This document shows, one piece after another, positions 15,390-23,249 of a stretch of DNA of 26,028 nucleotides. The notes under the pieces were generated by a model, which saw only the letters and a program-made list of their open reading frames with translations, was not told where the DNA came from and did not search any database. The stretch is from Bacillota bacterium. GTDB taxonomy: Bacteria; Bacillota; Clostridia; Lachnospirales; Lachnospiraceae. How positions within the stretch are numbered: position 1 is the stretch's first letter; each line of letters opens with the position of its first letter. The stretch spans positions 1 through 26,028 of the forward strand of contig JAEZJW010000141.1 in the NCBI GenBank assembly GCA_023415595.1. The letters are read 5' to 3'. Both the position numbers and the translations under genes were made by a program.

Positions 15390-16148
15390 TTACATTACTG
15401 ACAGGATCTGCAGTGCGTGGTTCTTTACGATGATTTCGTAGTGTTCCTCGTAGTAGGAGGAGCTTGCATAGGTGTAACGTTCGGATTTACCATACTCGGA
15501 GATGATGTTACAAATTTTATTGAACTCCTCCGGAGTGTGGCTTGACATACTGATTACCAGGTAATAGGTTGAATTCAACGGGTTCTTATAAAGAGTGTTA
15601 ACTCCGTTATAATATCCCAGAAGTATATTCGCCAGTTCGGTTACTTCCTTCAAGGAACGGAAGGAATACACCTTCACCAGATTCGGAGATACCTGGAGAT
15701 TAGGCTTCTCTTCTGTCTCAGAATCGGTGCTGTCCAGAATATCCTTGCTCTCTTCTTCCGTATCATCTGAAACATAATCTATCTGGTCAAAGCTATTAAT
15801 AATCTCATCGGCATAGGAATCTTCGTCGGATTCTGATTTATCCTCCGCGTCACGGGGACCTAAGGAGGAGAATTTCGAGAATCTGGTATCCAGTTCATCC
15901 GGATCCTCAACCTTAGTGATCACAAGAATCAGACATTCTGTCGAAACTGGAATTGCTTCAATCATCAATGGAATATCATCTACTTCAAAACCGAACTCAT
16001 AGAAAGCCTGTTGTATCATATCCCGGAAGAGCGCTTTGGCCTTTTCAGTGCCGTAGGCAAGCTCACTGATCCTTAACTCCCGGTCAATTAAGTCACTTTT
16101 ATTCAGGGTACATCTAATTTGGTTATCACTGATTTTCTCAATCTTCAT
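15390..16148 (-). CDS. mecA: MecA-type adaptor protein
   Basis: A 252-residue MecA-family adaptor (PF05389), which delivers substrates to the ClpC(P) protease. The N-terminal substrate-binding domain (about 1-90) starts MKIEKISDNQIRCTLNKSDL and includes YGTEKAKALFRDMIQQAFYEFGF. A very acidic linker (about 100-155, many Asp/Glu/Ser) follows, then the C-terminal Clp-binding domain (VYSFRSLKEVTELANIL through YYEEHYEIIVKNHALQIL). The start is ATG 16148 behind AAAGGGG on the minus strand; a GTG three codons upstream overlaps that site. The linker is longer and more acidic than in Bacillus MecA. Regulation may involve the structured leader upstream. Confidence 0.9.
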   Translation of the reverse strand: MKIEKISDNQIRCTLNKSDLIDRELRISELAYGTEKAKALFRDMIQQAFYEFGFEVDDIPLMIEAIPVSTECLILVITKVEDPDELDTRFSKFSSLGPRDAEDKSESDEDSYADEIINSFDQIDYVSDDTEEESKDILDSTDSETEEKPNLQVSPNLVKVYSFRSLKEVTELANILLGYYNGVNTLYKNPLNSTYYLVISMSSHTPEEFNKICNIISEYGKSERYTYASSSYYEEHYEIIVKNHALQILSVM

Positions 16149-16197
16149 ACTGTACACCCCTTTCTGTACAAAGCAGGAAATGACTATTCACTGTAAC

Positions 16198-16243
16198 GAT
16201 GCGGAGATTCCTCTTAAAATGCAGAGGGCATAAAAACCGCATC
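16198..16243 (-). promoter_or_regulatory. Nested stem-loop in the mecA leader
   Basis: In the mecA mRNA sense, GATGCGG pairs with CCGCATC (16243-16237 with 16204-16198) and encloses CCTCT/AGAGG (16227-16223 with 16214-16210). It sits about 35 bases upstream of the mecA Shine-Dalgarno site with no T-run. The rest of the 16149-16506 gap contains only weak minus-strand -10-like sequences near 16243-16251 and the kinase promoter. Confidence 0.55.
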
Positions 16244-16425
16244 TTATAATAATCAATGATTGGTGTAAAAAAAGTATAATTTAAAAAGAAACATAAGTCA
16301 ATACATCCAGTTGTGAAATTTGTGTTAATAAAAACCTTTCATCTACATGATTTTACCATGCTCGACAAGGGCATATTGTACACAATCTAACAAAAAGTTT
16401 GTTAATTCGGCTGGTGAGAAAAGTA

Positions 16426-16454
16426 TTGCCTGCCTTCCATTATCTGTATATAAT
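16426..16454 (+). promoter_or_regulatory. Sigma-A promoter of the kinase operon
   Basis: TTGCCT (16426-16431), a 17-bp spacer and TATAAT (16449-16454), about 50 bases upstream of the kinase start. Confidence 0.72.
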
Positions 16455-16506
16455 AAAAGAGTAAGACACGATTCACTATATGCCGTTGCTGGTAGGAAAG
16501 GAGAGA

Positions 16507-17877
16507 ATGCAACAGGAAATCTGGTTCCAAAAGTACCGTATCATACGCCTGCTTGGCAGAGGAGGCACTGCCAAGGTGTATCTTGCCGAACATATCAGAC
16601 TTAATTCTTGTCGGGCAATCAAATGCTTATCTAAAAACCATTCTTTATACGACTTACAGCTCAAGGAAGCACAAATTCTTAAAAATCTGAAACATTCATG
16701 TATTCCTATAATTTATGATATTGAAGAAGATCAGAATGGTTCCTATATTGTCGAACAATATCTTGAAGGGGTTACCCTGAAAAGCTACGTGGCAGCTAAG
16801 GGATGTCTGGATTCTGATAGTATCATCCGCTTTGCTCTTCAACTCTGCGATCTGATCCACTATTTACATCATATAGAAAGACCGATTTTATATCTGGACC
16901 TAAAGCCGGATAATATCATCGTAACCGGTAATCAGCTTAAGCTGGTTGATTTTGGCAGTGCAATTTACCGGGACGAGGCTACATTTGGTAATCAGGGGTA
17001 TTGCGGTACCTATGGCTTTGCTGCCCCCGAGATGTATCAAACAGAGGGGATAGATGAACGCTGTGACGTATACGGAATCGGTATGCTAATGTATTATATG
17101 GCAACCGGCAGGACCCTTAGGGAGGATATAAGAAGTATTGACAATATTGATAACTGTAATACTTGCCCCAGAAAACTGAAGAAAGTAATCAACCGATGCC
17201 TCAGATTTCAACCATCGGGAAGATATGCTTCTGTGGCACAGTTAAGTAAAGCAATATCAGCTGGCAGGAGAAGCCTGCCGGGCCTTAGTGAATCAGGTCC
17301 TCCCATAAGAATAGCTGTTGCGGGAGTCCAGCCCAGAATTGGAGTAACACATTTATGCTTTCGCTTATGTAAGTTTTTTATGCAGAAGACAGAATCCTGT
17401 GTTTACCGGGAATGTAATTCAAGTGGAACGGTACGTTCCATCAGAAACCGATATGACGGCCTTAATACAGATGGGAAGGTAGTAACACTCCGTGGAATAC
17501 CGATGCTTATCCCGGGCCGAAGCGATGAAGATCTCAGCGGGTATCAGGTTGTTGTAGAGGATTACGGGTGTCTGACGCAGGATATTTTACCGTCGTACCT
17601 CGAGGCGGAGCTGCCCCTGCTCTTGCTAGGCAGTAAGGACTGGGAGCTGGAACAGGCCGAAGAAGTACTGAGGATGGTTTCAGAACAGAAGAAAATAGTA
17701 TACTTATTCAATTACCTGGACGGTCGCCAATATAGACAGGCAGTCAGGCAAATGGAACAAAGAAGCTGCTTTCGAATCCCATATGCACCGGAACCTTATG
17801 CTAAACCTATGAACGGAGCAGAACACGAATTTCTTGAGGAGCTGACAGAGATCGCTATGGAGAGGATAAGGAAATGA
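16507..17877 (+). CDS. Ser/Thr protein kinase fused to a degenerate P-loop domain
   Basis: A 456-residue cytoplasmic protein with no membrane segment. Residues 10-260 are a Hanks-type kinase: Gly-rich loop LLGRGGTAKVY, Lys39 in AIKCL, catalytic LYLDLKPDN (Asp131, Asn136; Tyr-Leu replace His-Arg, so not an RD kinase), DFG at Asp148 and CGTYGFAAPE. From about 268 on is a second domain starting IRIAVAGVQPRIGVTH (273-281), resembling a ParA/MinD-like P-loop in which the Lys is Val. AGGAAAGGAGAG precedes ATG 16507; an upstream ATG at 16480 is rejected. The stop overlaps the next gene's start (ATGA), so translation is coupled. Comparable kinases with ParA-like partners occur in some clostridial Tad/Flp-pilus loci, but no pilus gene is present here. 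Confidence 0.82.
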   Translation: MQQEIWFQKYRIIRLLGRGGTAKVYLAEHIRLNSCRAIKCLSKNHSLYDLQLKEAQILKNLKHSCIPIIYDIEEDQNGSYIVEQYLEGVTLKSYVAAKGCLDSDSIIRFALQLCDLIHYLHHIERPILYLDLKPDNIIVTGNQLKLVDFGSAIYRDEATFGNQGYCGTYGFAAPEMYQTEGIDERCDVYGIGMLMYYMATGRTLREDIRSIDNIDNCNTCPRKLKKVINRCLRFQPSGRYASVAQLSKAISAGRRSLPGLSESGPPIRIAVAGVQPRIGVTHLCFRLCKFFMQKTESCVYRECNSSGTVRSIRNRYDGLNTDGKVVTLRGIPMLIPGRSDEDLSGYQVVVEDYGCLTQDILPSYLEAELPLLLLGSKDWELEQAEEVLRMVSEQKKIVYLFNYLDGRQYRQAVRQMEQRSCFRIPYAPEPYAKPMNGAEHEFLEELTEIAMERIRK

Positions 17878-18491
17878 TGCGAAAACCGATGCTTTTATCT
17901 AGTATTTCCGGAAGAGGCTGTCACAGGGAGGTGATCGGTCTGATCGGAGCCCATCCGGGAGCCGGAGTGACTTATACAGGCCTTCTGCTGTCATTTTATC
18001 TGGGAGAAGAGCTGGGAAGAAGAACGGTATTTGCAGAATGCAATGGACACCAGGACTTCGGGCGGTTGCAGCAAGCTTACCTATGGAATCGGGAGGAGGA
18101 GTTCTCCTTTTCCTTTGGCAATATCACCTTCCATAAGAACGTAACAGCAGAGAGAATCCCGTCACTTCTGGGAGAGGACTATGATGATATCATCCTGGAT
18201 TTCGGATATGACCTATATACTAACAAAGAGGAATTCAGGCGCTGTGACAGAAAGCTTGTACTTGGGGGATGGACTGAGTGGAACTTACGTAAGCTGGGCA
18301 GCTTTGCCGAGAACGTTCTGGCAATCAAGGGAAATGAAACCTGGAACTATCTCCTCCCCTTTGCCGAAAAGAAAACAATCCAATTCATGCAACAGAAGTA
18401 TAACAGAAAGTTTTATCCCATCTCTTTGGAGCCTGATCCTTTAAAGCTTTCAAAGGAAACTAGGAAGCTTTTTCTCGGGTTATTGGAATGA
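17874..18491 (+). CDS. ParA/MinD-like protein lacking the Walker A lysine
   Basis: A 205-residue protein of unknown function. After a short leader, VIGLIGAHPGAGVTYTGLLLSFYLGEELGRR (split here: IGAHPGAGVT at 24-33) matches the SIMIBI-type P-loop position with Val32 instead of Lys, followed by a hydrophobic helix and TVFAECN, the usual second strand. YDDIILDFGYDL (about 101-112) looks like a Walker B strand. It resembles the fused C-terminal domain of the kinase encoded just upstream; both share G-x2-P-x2-G-V-T. It starts inside the kinase stop codon, so the two proteins are probably made together and may form a complex. Nucleotide binding is doubtful without the Lys. Confidence 0.7.
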   Translation: MMRKPMLLSSISGRGCHREVIGLIGAHPGAGVTYTGLLLSFYLGEELGRRTVFAECNGHQDFGRLQQAYLWNREEEFSFSFGNITFHKNVTAERIPSLLGEDYDDIILDFGYDLYTNKEEFRRCDRKLVLGGWTEWNLRKLGSFAENVLAIKGNETWNYLLPFAEKKTIQFMQQKYNRKFYPISLEPDPLKLSKETRKLFLGLLE

Positions 18492-18856
18492 GTCTATGCA
18501 GTCCGGTTATTCCGGTAAGGATAAGTATAACATATCACAAATGGCCTTCTTATCCGAAATAAGATCACCGACAGTACCTGCCGGATTGTTAGACTTCTGC
18601 CTGCGAATGTGCTTAGAGTTTATGGATCAGTAGGATCTAATTTTATGATGCGTATGAAAGGAGCATAACCGGTACTTAAAAAGCCCTCTATACTTTTATG
18701 CCGTATCTGGTAAGCTGTAACTTGCTCCGGATAGCACATCTGAAATTAATTCAATCGGTAAGGATCACAAATCCTGGTTTCTTAAGGTTCGCAACAGTGG
18801 ATAAGCCGAACCTGCCGGAAACTGGGATTTGGTCTTTAAAAGGTCGAAATTTAGTA
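18492..18856. other. Intergenic region with one large hairpin, no gene seen
   Basis: No credible coding region is found on either strand. The only structure seen is an interrupted hairpin at 18769-18830: AAATCC/GGATTT, GTTTC/GAAAC and AGGTTCG/CGAACCT stacked in order with small internal loops. It is followed by GGTCTTT, so it may end the kinase/ATPase transcript. I looked for known riboswitch cores, including c-di-GMP type, and recognised none. Confidence 0.6.
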
Positions 18857-18885
18857 ATGACGGTTACTTAATTTAATGCTATAAT
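18857..18885 (+). promoter_or_regulatory. Extended -10 promoter of the GH18 gene
   Basis: TGCTATAAT (TATAAT at 18880-18885) is an extended -10 with ATGACG 17 bp upstream as a partial -35 box. Confidence 0.65.
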
Positions 18886-18964
18886 GTGTTATAGATTACG
18901 CTTGGGGAGCCATGCCGGGCTTATCACCTGCATGGGGGAAGTACTTAGATGGAGGGCATATCGT

Positions 18965-20668
18965 ATGGATAAAAGAATGAGGATAGCTGTCATTGGTTTA
19001 TCGGCTGTATTGATCATTGTATTGCTGATCGCAGGATTAGCAATTAAGAAGAAATTAACTCCCAGTAAGGAAGAGATGTCACTGACAGAATACTATCCGG
19101 TAAAGGAATCTGAGATTATGATCATCCTCCAGGATGAAATTTATGATAAAAAGGGATTGTTCCTGGACGGTACGGTATATGTTGATTATGATACCGTGGT
19201 GGAAAAGTTTAATCATAGATTTTATTGGGACAGTAAGGAGAACATTCTGACTTATACCACACCAACCGAGATACTCAGGGCAGAAGCCGGTAAATCCGAG
19301 TATACGGTTACCATGACCTTAAATCCTACCGTTAAGAAGGAAGAATATGAGATTGTTAAGGTGCTGGCGGATAAGGTTTATCTCGCTCTGGATTTTGTCG
19401 GCAGATACTCTGATCTTAGGTATCAGCAGTATGAAGAGCCGAATCGGGTCATTATTAATTATCAATGGGGTGAGAAATTATTTACAGAGGTTACTAAGGC
19501 TACTCAGTTGAGAACGGAGCCTGGGATTAAGAATCCCATTTTAACTGAGCTTCCCGTGGGCAGCTCCCTCATGTATGTGGATATGGAGGAAGCTCCCAGT
19601 AAGGGCTTCGTTAAGGTGATGACAGAGGATGGAATCATCGGTTATGTGAAGGAAAAGAATGTGAAGAAGTCCTTCTATAAGAACCTGGAGAGCAGCTATC
19701 AGGCACCGGAATATACTTCTCAGACCAGACAGGACAAGATTAATCTGGTATTTCATCAGGTAACAAATCAGGATGCGAATGCAAATTTGGAGCCGCTGAT
19801 CAAAAAAACAAAGGGAGTTAATGTGGTATCTCCGACCTGGTTCAATATCCTGGATACTACCGGTGCAATCAGCAGCTTAGCCAGCAAGGATTATGTGGAT
19901 AAAGCAAATGAGCTGGGACTTGAGGTATGGGGTCTCGTAAGTGATGTGAACATCAAAGTGGATATGGGAGAATTACTATCCCGTACCTCTTCGAGGGATG
20001 CTCTGTCAGATGCCCTGATACAGGCTGCATTGGAATATAAGCTGAATGGTATAAATATTGATCTTGAGATTATACCCTCCGATGCTGGTAAGGATTATGT
20101 CCAGTTACTCAGGGAACTCTCCGTTAAATGCAGGAACAACGGATTGGTTCTTTCCGCTGATAATTTTATTCCTGCCCCCTACCGTGAATATTATGATCTG
20201 GAGGAGCAGGGTAAGCTCATAGATTATGTAATTATAATGGCATATAATGAGTTCGTCGGATCAGAGGAAGCGGGACCGGTAGCCTCCATCGGTTTTGTGG
20301 AGGATGCGATTACGAACACGCTTAAGGTTGTACCGAAGGAGAAGACTGTCATAGCGATTCCGTTTTATTCAGCCCTTTGGAAGGAAACCGCAGATGGTGA
20401 GCTGACAGTAGTTTATCCGGCGATGACAAATGCAGCGAATGTTTTCACAGAACAGGGCATTGAACCGGAATGGGATGAGGTTTACGCTTATCAATATGGT
20501 GAATATAAGATGGATGGAGCCACCTACCGGATCTGGCAGGAGGAGGAGAAATCCATCGAAGAGAAAATGAAAGCAATTTACGAAGCTGACACGGCCGGAG
20601 TAGCTGCTTGGAAGCTGGGACTTGAGACGGAAGCAATCTGGGATGTAATAATTAAATATTTGAATTAA
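18965..20668 (+). CDS. Membrane-anchored SH3/GH18 cell-wall protein
   Basis: A 567-residue protein. Residues 7-27 are a single membrane anchor (IAVIGLSAVLIIVLLIAGLA). An extracellular beta-rich region (about 45-170, with DGTVYVDYDTVVEKFNHRFYWD, like copper-amine-oxidase N-terminal/stalk domains) follows, then a bacterial SH3-like domain (about 175-235, ATQLRTEPGIKNPILTELPVG through IIGYVKEKNV) and a GH18 barrel (about 250-567). The GH18 strand reads GINIDLEI with Asp366 and catalytic Glu368, and YVIIMAYNEF supplies the usual Tyr. The pattern matches YaaH/SleL-type peptidoglycan hydrolases used on spore cortex or wall; the substrate is inferred. The start is ATG 18965 behind GGAGGG; an upstream in-frame ATG at 18884 overlaps the promoter. 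Confidence 0.85.
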   Translation: MDKRMRIAVIGLSAVLIIVLLIAGLAIKKKLTPSKEEMSLTEYYPVKESEIMIILQDEIYDKKGLFLDGTVYVDYDTVVEKFNHRFYWDSKENILTYTTPTEILRAEAGKSEYTVTMTLNPTVKKEEYEIVKVLADKVYLALDFVGRYSDLRYQQYEEPNRVIINYQWGEKLFTEVTKATQLRTEPGIKNPILTELPVGSSLMYVDMEEAPSKGFVKVMTEDGIIGYVKEKNVKKSFYKNLESSYQAPEYTSQTRQDKINLVFHQVTNQDANANLEPLIKKTKGVNVVSPTWFNILDTTGAISSLASKDYVDKANELGLEVWGLVSDVNIKVDMGELLSRTSSRDALSDALIQAALEYKLNGINIDLEIIPSDAGKDYVQLLRELSVKCRNNGLVLSADNFIPAPYREYYDLEEQGKLIDYVIIMAYNEFVGSEEAGPVASIGFVEDAITNTLKVVPKEKTVIAIPFYSALWKETADGELTVVYPAMTNAANVFTEQGIEPEWDEVYAYQYGEYKMDGATYRIWQEEEKSIEEKMKAIYEADTAGVAAWKLGLETEAIWDVIIKYLN

Positions 20669-20694
20669 GATAAGTAACGGAAATGTGACTTAGT

Positions 20695-20748
20695 GGATCG
20701 GATATCCTGCGGCGTCAGAAATCACCGCAGGAAAATCCGGTCCTTTTT
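20695..20748 (+). terminator. Rho-independent terminator after the GH18 gene
   Basis: The outer stem GGATCGGAT (20695-20703) pairs with ATCCGGTCC (20735-20743), one G-T pair; the inner stem is TCCTGCGG (20705-20712) with CCGCAGGA (20725-20732); five T follow. Confidence 0.92.
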
Positions 20749-20834
20749 ATGTGCGAAAGCGAATTCATAATCAGAGAATAGGACGGGTTTACTTCTTCAT
20801 AAGATGTAAGGATCTAAGAAAGGGAAGTACGTCT

Positions 20835-21542
20835 ATGAAGAAGAAATATTTTTGTATCTTATTCCTGGTTCTGTTATTCCTGGCCAGAATTCTGACCACC
20901 GAACAATCTGTTAAGGTAATGAAGCATATATTTAATAGGAACAGCAAGCCGGAGGCTGAAGCAGTAACCATCGTAATTGATCCGGGCCATGGGGGCAGGG
21001 ATCCGGGGAAGGTTGGAGTAAATGATGCCCTGGAGAAGGATATTAACCTAAAAATCTCTCTGAAGTTAAAGTCTCTTCTGGAGGAGAAGGACATTAAGGT
21101 TATCATGACCAGGGAAGAGGATGTCGGCCTGTATTCCGAAGGGGATTCCAATAGAAAACGAGCAGATCTGAACAACCGAATTAATACAATTAATGGCAGC
21201 GGAGCCTTGTTCGCGATCAGTATCCATCAGAACAGCTTCACAGAGGAGTATGTTAAGGGGGCACAGGTCTTCTACCATGCACAGTCTGCGGTGGGTAGGG
21301 AGCTGGCGGAGCTTCTGCAGGAGACGATCAAGAATAGCTTGAAGGACGGGAATCATCGGAAGGCGAAATCCAATGAGAGCTATTTTATGCTGAAGAAGAC
21401 AAATTGTCCTCTGGTTATTGTTGAATGCGGGTATCTGTCCAATCAAGGGGAGGCTGCGCTGTTGGTCACGGAGGAATACCAGAATAAAATGGCAGAAGCT
21501 ATCTGCACTGGAATTCAGGAATATTTGAAGAAAGAGCGATAA
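20835..21542 (+). CDS. cwlD: N-acetylmuramoyl-L-alanine amidase, CwlD type
   Basis: A 235-residue Amidase_3 protein with a hydrophobic N-terminal segment (about 5-20). The zinc site is complete: His52 in IDPGHGGRDPG, Glu67 in NDALEKDINL, His131 in SIHQN, and the catalytic Glu197 in VECGYLSN. Length, single domain and phrases such as GKVGVNDALEKDINLKI, YSEGD and KGAQVFYH fit CwlD, which with PdaA makes muramic delta-lactam in the spore cortex. The start is ATG 20835 after AAAGGGAAG; an upstream GTG at 20751 would add 28 basic residues and lacks a ribosome site. It follows the GH18 gene after a terminator, giving two peptidoglycan-active genes in a row. Confidence 0.8.
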   Translation: MKKKYFCILFLVLLFLARILTTEQSVKVMKHIFNRNSKPEAEAVTIVIDPGHGGRDPGKVGVNDALEKDINLKISLKLKSLLEEKDIKVIMTREEDVGLYSEGDSNRKRADLNNRINTINGSGALFAISIHQNSFTEEYVKGAQVFYHAQSAVGRELAELLQETIKNSLKDGNHRKAKSNESYFMLKKTNCPLVIVECGYLSNQGEAALLVTEEYQNKMAEAICTGIQEYLKKER

Positions 21543-21583
21543 TAATCAATCTGATGCTAAGTATGGATTTTAAATGAAAAAGG

Positions 21584-21592
21584 TGATATAAT
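21584..21592 (+). promoter_or_regulatory. Extended -10 promoter of the sua5 operon
   Basis: TGATATAAT is an extended -10 (TATAAT 21587-21592) with only a weak -35; a small GAAGG-GTA-CCTTC hairpin follows in the leader. Confidence 0.55.
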
Positions 21593-21660
21593 GCACGGTA
21601 GACGGTATCGAAGGGTACCTTCCGAAGAAGAAGCATGTTAAGTTAAGGAGTACTTGCAGC

Positions 21661-22719
21661 ATGGATACCAGAATAATTAAAATAGAGAAGGATCAGATAG
21701 AAACAAAGGATTTGGAGGAGGTTATAAGGGTACTTAGATCCGGAGGTCTGGTTGCTTTTCCGACCGAGACCGTATATGGATTAGGGGCGGATGCCCTTAA
21801 TCCCGAAGCTTCCAGGAAGATTTATGAGGCGAAAGGAAGACCTTCGGATAACCCCCTGATTATCCATATCTCAAAGGTGAACGATCTGGAGGTACTGGCA
21901 GAGAATATTCCGGAGGCCGCCTATCAGCTGTCATCTGTCTTCTGGCCGGGCCCACTGACCATGATTCTGAATAAGAAGGAATGTGTACCCCATGGAACGA
22001 CAGGAGGCCTGAACACGGTTGCTATCCGGCTCCCTGCACATAAGCTGGCCAAGACACTGATCAGCAGTTCCGGGGTCTACGTGGCGGCACCCAGTGCCAA
22101 CCTGTCAGGCAGACCGAGTCCGACAAAAGCCGAGCATGTAATTCAGGATCTGTACGGTAAAGTGGATATCATCATTGACGGTGGTCAGGCATCTTTAGGC
22201 CTTGAATCAACAATCATTGATCTGACGGGGACAAAGCCCGTGATCTTGAGACCGGGTTGTATCACGAAGGCTATGATAGAAAATGTTCTTGGTGCGGTCC
22301 AATATGATCCTGCTATATTACAGGATAAGCCGGATGAGAATTTAGTACCTAAGGCACCGGGAATGAAATACCGGCATTATGCACCGGAAGGCTGTCTGAC
22401 CATCTATGAAGGTAAGATTGAAGATGTGATCAGAGAAATTAACCGGAAAGCTAAGGATTTGGTAGAAGCCGCTAAGAGCGTTGGAATCATTGCTACAAGT
22501 GAGACGGAGAAGGAATATCTGTATGGAACCGTGAAAACCATAGGTTCCAGAATGGATGAGGACTCCATCGCAGCCGGACTCTATGCAACCTTACGGGATT
22601 TTGATGCATTAAAAACGGAGTATATCTTAACGGAAAGCTTTGCAGATAATGACCTGGGACAGGCAATCATGAACCGTTTGCTTAAGGCAGCCGGCTACCG
22701 TATCGTGAAGGTCTCTTAA
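21661..22719 (+). CDS. sua5: L-threonylcarbamoyladenylate synthase (Sua5/YwlC)
   Basis: A 352-residue enzyme that makes threonylcarbamoyl-AMP from threonine, bicarbonate and ATP, the first step of tRNA t6A37 synthesis. The YrdC domain (about 10-205) has GGLVAFPTETVYGLGADAL, KIYEAKGRPSDNPLIIHIS, WPGPLTMILNK, VAIRLPAHKLA, AAPSANLSGRPSPTKAEHV and LESTIIDLTG. After the linker KAPGMKYRHYAPEGCLTIYEG comes the C-terminal Sua5 domain, so it is the long form rather than TsaC. TAAGGAG precedes the ATG. It heads the sua5-ywlE-rpiB run, the same order as ywlC-ywlE-ywlF in Bacillus. Confidence 0.95.
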   Translation: MDTRIIKIEKDQIETKDLEEVIRVLRSGGLVAFPTETVYGLGADALNPEASRKIYEAKGRPSDNPLIIHISKVNDLEVLAENIPEAAYQLSSVFWPGPLTMILNKKECVPHGTTGGLNTVAIRLPAHKLAKTLISSSGVYVAAPSANLSGRPSPTKAEHVIQDLYGKVDIIIDGGQASLGLESTIIDLTGTKPVILRPGCITKAMIENVLGAVQYDPAILQDKPDENLVPKAPGMKYRHYAPEGCLTIYEGKIEDVIREINRKAKDLVEAAKSVGIIATSETEKEYLYGTVKTIGSRMDEDSIAAGLYATLRDFDALKTEYILTESFADNDLGQAIMNRLLKAAGYRIVKVS

Positions 22720-22753
22720 CCTTACCGCAAACTTTTATTTTCGCCAGGAAGGA

Positions 22754-22773
22754 GCTGCTGCCTTATCAGCAGC
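22754..22773 (+). promoter_or_regulatory. Hairpin immediately upstream of the ywlE ribosome site
   Basis: GCTGCTG (22754-22760) pairs with CAGCAGC (22767-22773), loop 6; GGAGGG starts two bases later. A second Shine-Dalgarno-like AGGAAGGAG lies on its 5' side. It may keep the ribosome site single-stranded or stabilise the 5' end of a processed mRNA. Confidence 0.5.
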
Positions 22774-22784
22774 ATGGAGGGTAT

Positions 22785-23237
22785 ATGGGAAAATATCAAA
22801 AACTTATCTTTGTATGTACCGGTAATACCTGCCGAAGTCCAATGGCAGAAGCGATATATAAGAACCTGGAAAGAGTCAGTACAATGAAGGTGATTTCCCG
22901 TGGATTGGTCGTGTTATTTGGGGAGCCGATTAATCCGAAAGCCGAATTGGTATTGGGAAAGCATGAACTGGAGCTTGCAAACCATATTTCTAAGGGATTG
23001 AAGGCTGCAGATATGGAAGAAAATACGCTGATACTGACGATGACCGCGAGTCAGAAGAAGAAGGTTCTTGAGGAATATCCGGAAGCCAGGGAGGTATATA
23101 CCATCAAGGAGTTTGCAGGAGAAATTGGGGATGTGGTTGATCCCTACGGAGGCAGCCTGATAGATTATGAGGAATGTTATATCGAGCTGGCACGTCTGGT
23201 AAAGAAGGCAGTATATAAACTGAATGAAGAAATATAA
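22785..23237 (+). CDS. ywlE: Low-molecular-weight phosphatase, YwlE-like (possible protein-arginine phosphatase)
   Basis: A 150-residue LMW protein phosphatase. The P-loop is FVCTGNTCRSPMAEA with nucleophile Cys11, Arg17 and Ser18; the general-acid Asp is in the DVVDPYGG loop. The Thr in GNT (Thr15) is the residue that gives Bacillus YwlE selectivity for phospho-arginine over phospho-tyrosine. Synteny with sua5 and rpiB also matches YwlE. A McsB-type arginine kinase is not in the window, so arginine specificity is inferred. GGAGGG precedes the ATG. Confidence 0.87.
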   Translation: MGKYQKLIFVCTGNTCRSPMAEAIYKNLERVSTMKVISRGLVVLFGEPINPKAELVLGKHELELANHISKGLKAADMEENTLILTMTASQKKKVLEEYPEAREVYTIKEFAGEIGDVVDPYGGSLIDYEECYIELARLVKKAVYKLNEEI

Positions 23238-23249
23238 AGGAGGAAGCTT

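Noticed and set aside
15389..15390. Riboswitch upstream of mecA, gdpP or the GH18 gene
   Set aside because: Hairpins are present, but no known aptamer core (c-di-GMP, ydaO-type c-di-AMP, TPP, SAM) could be recognised by eye.
16347..16604. 85-codon plus-strand frame upstream of and into the kinase gene
   Set aside because: Overlaps the kinase in another frame and its upstream part covers the kinase promoter.
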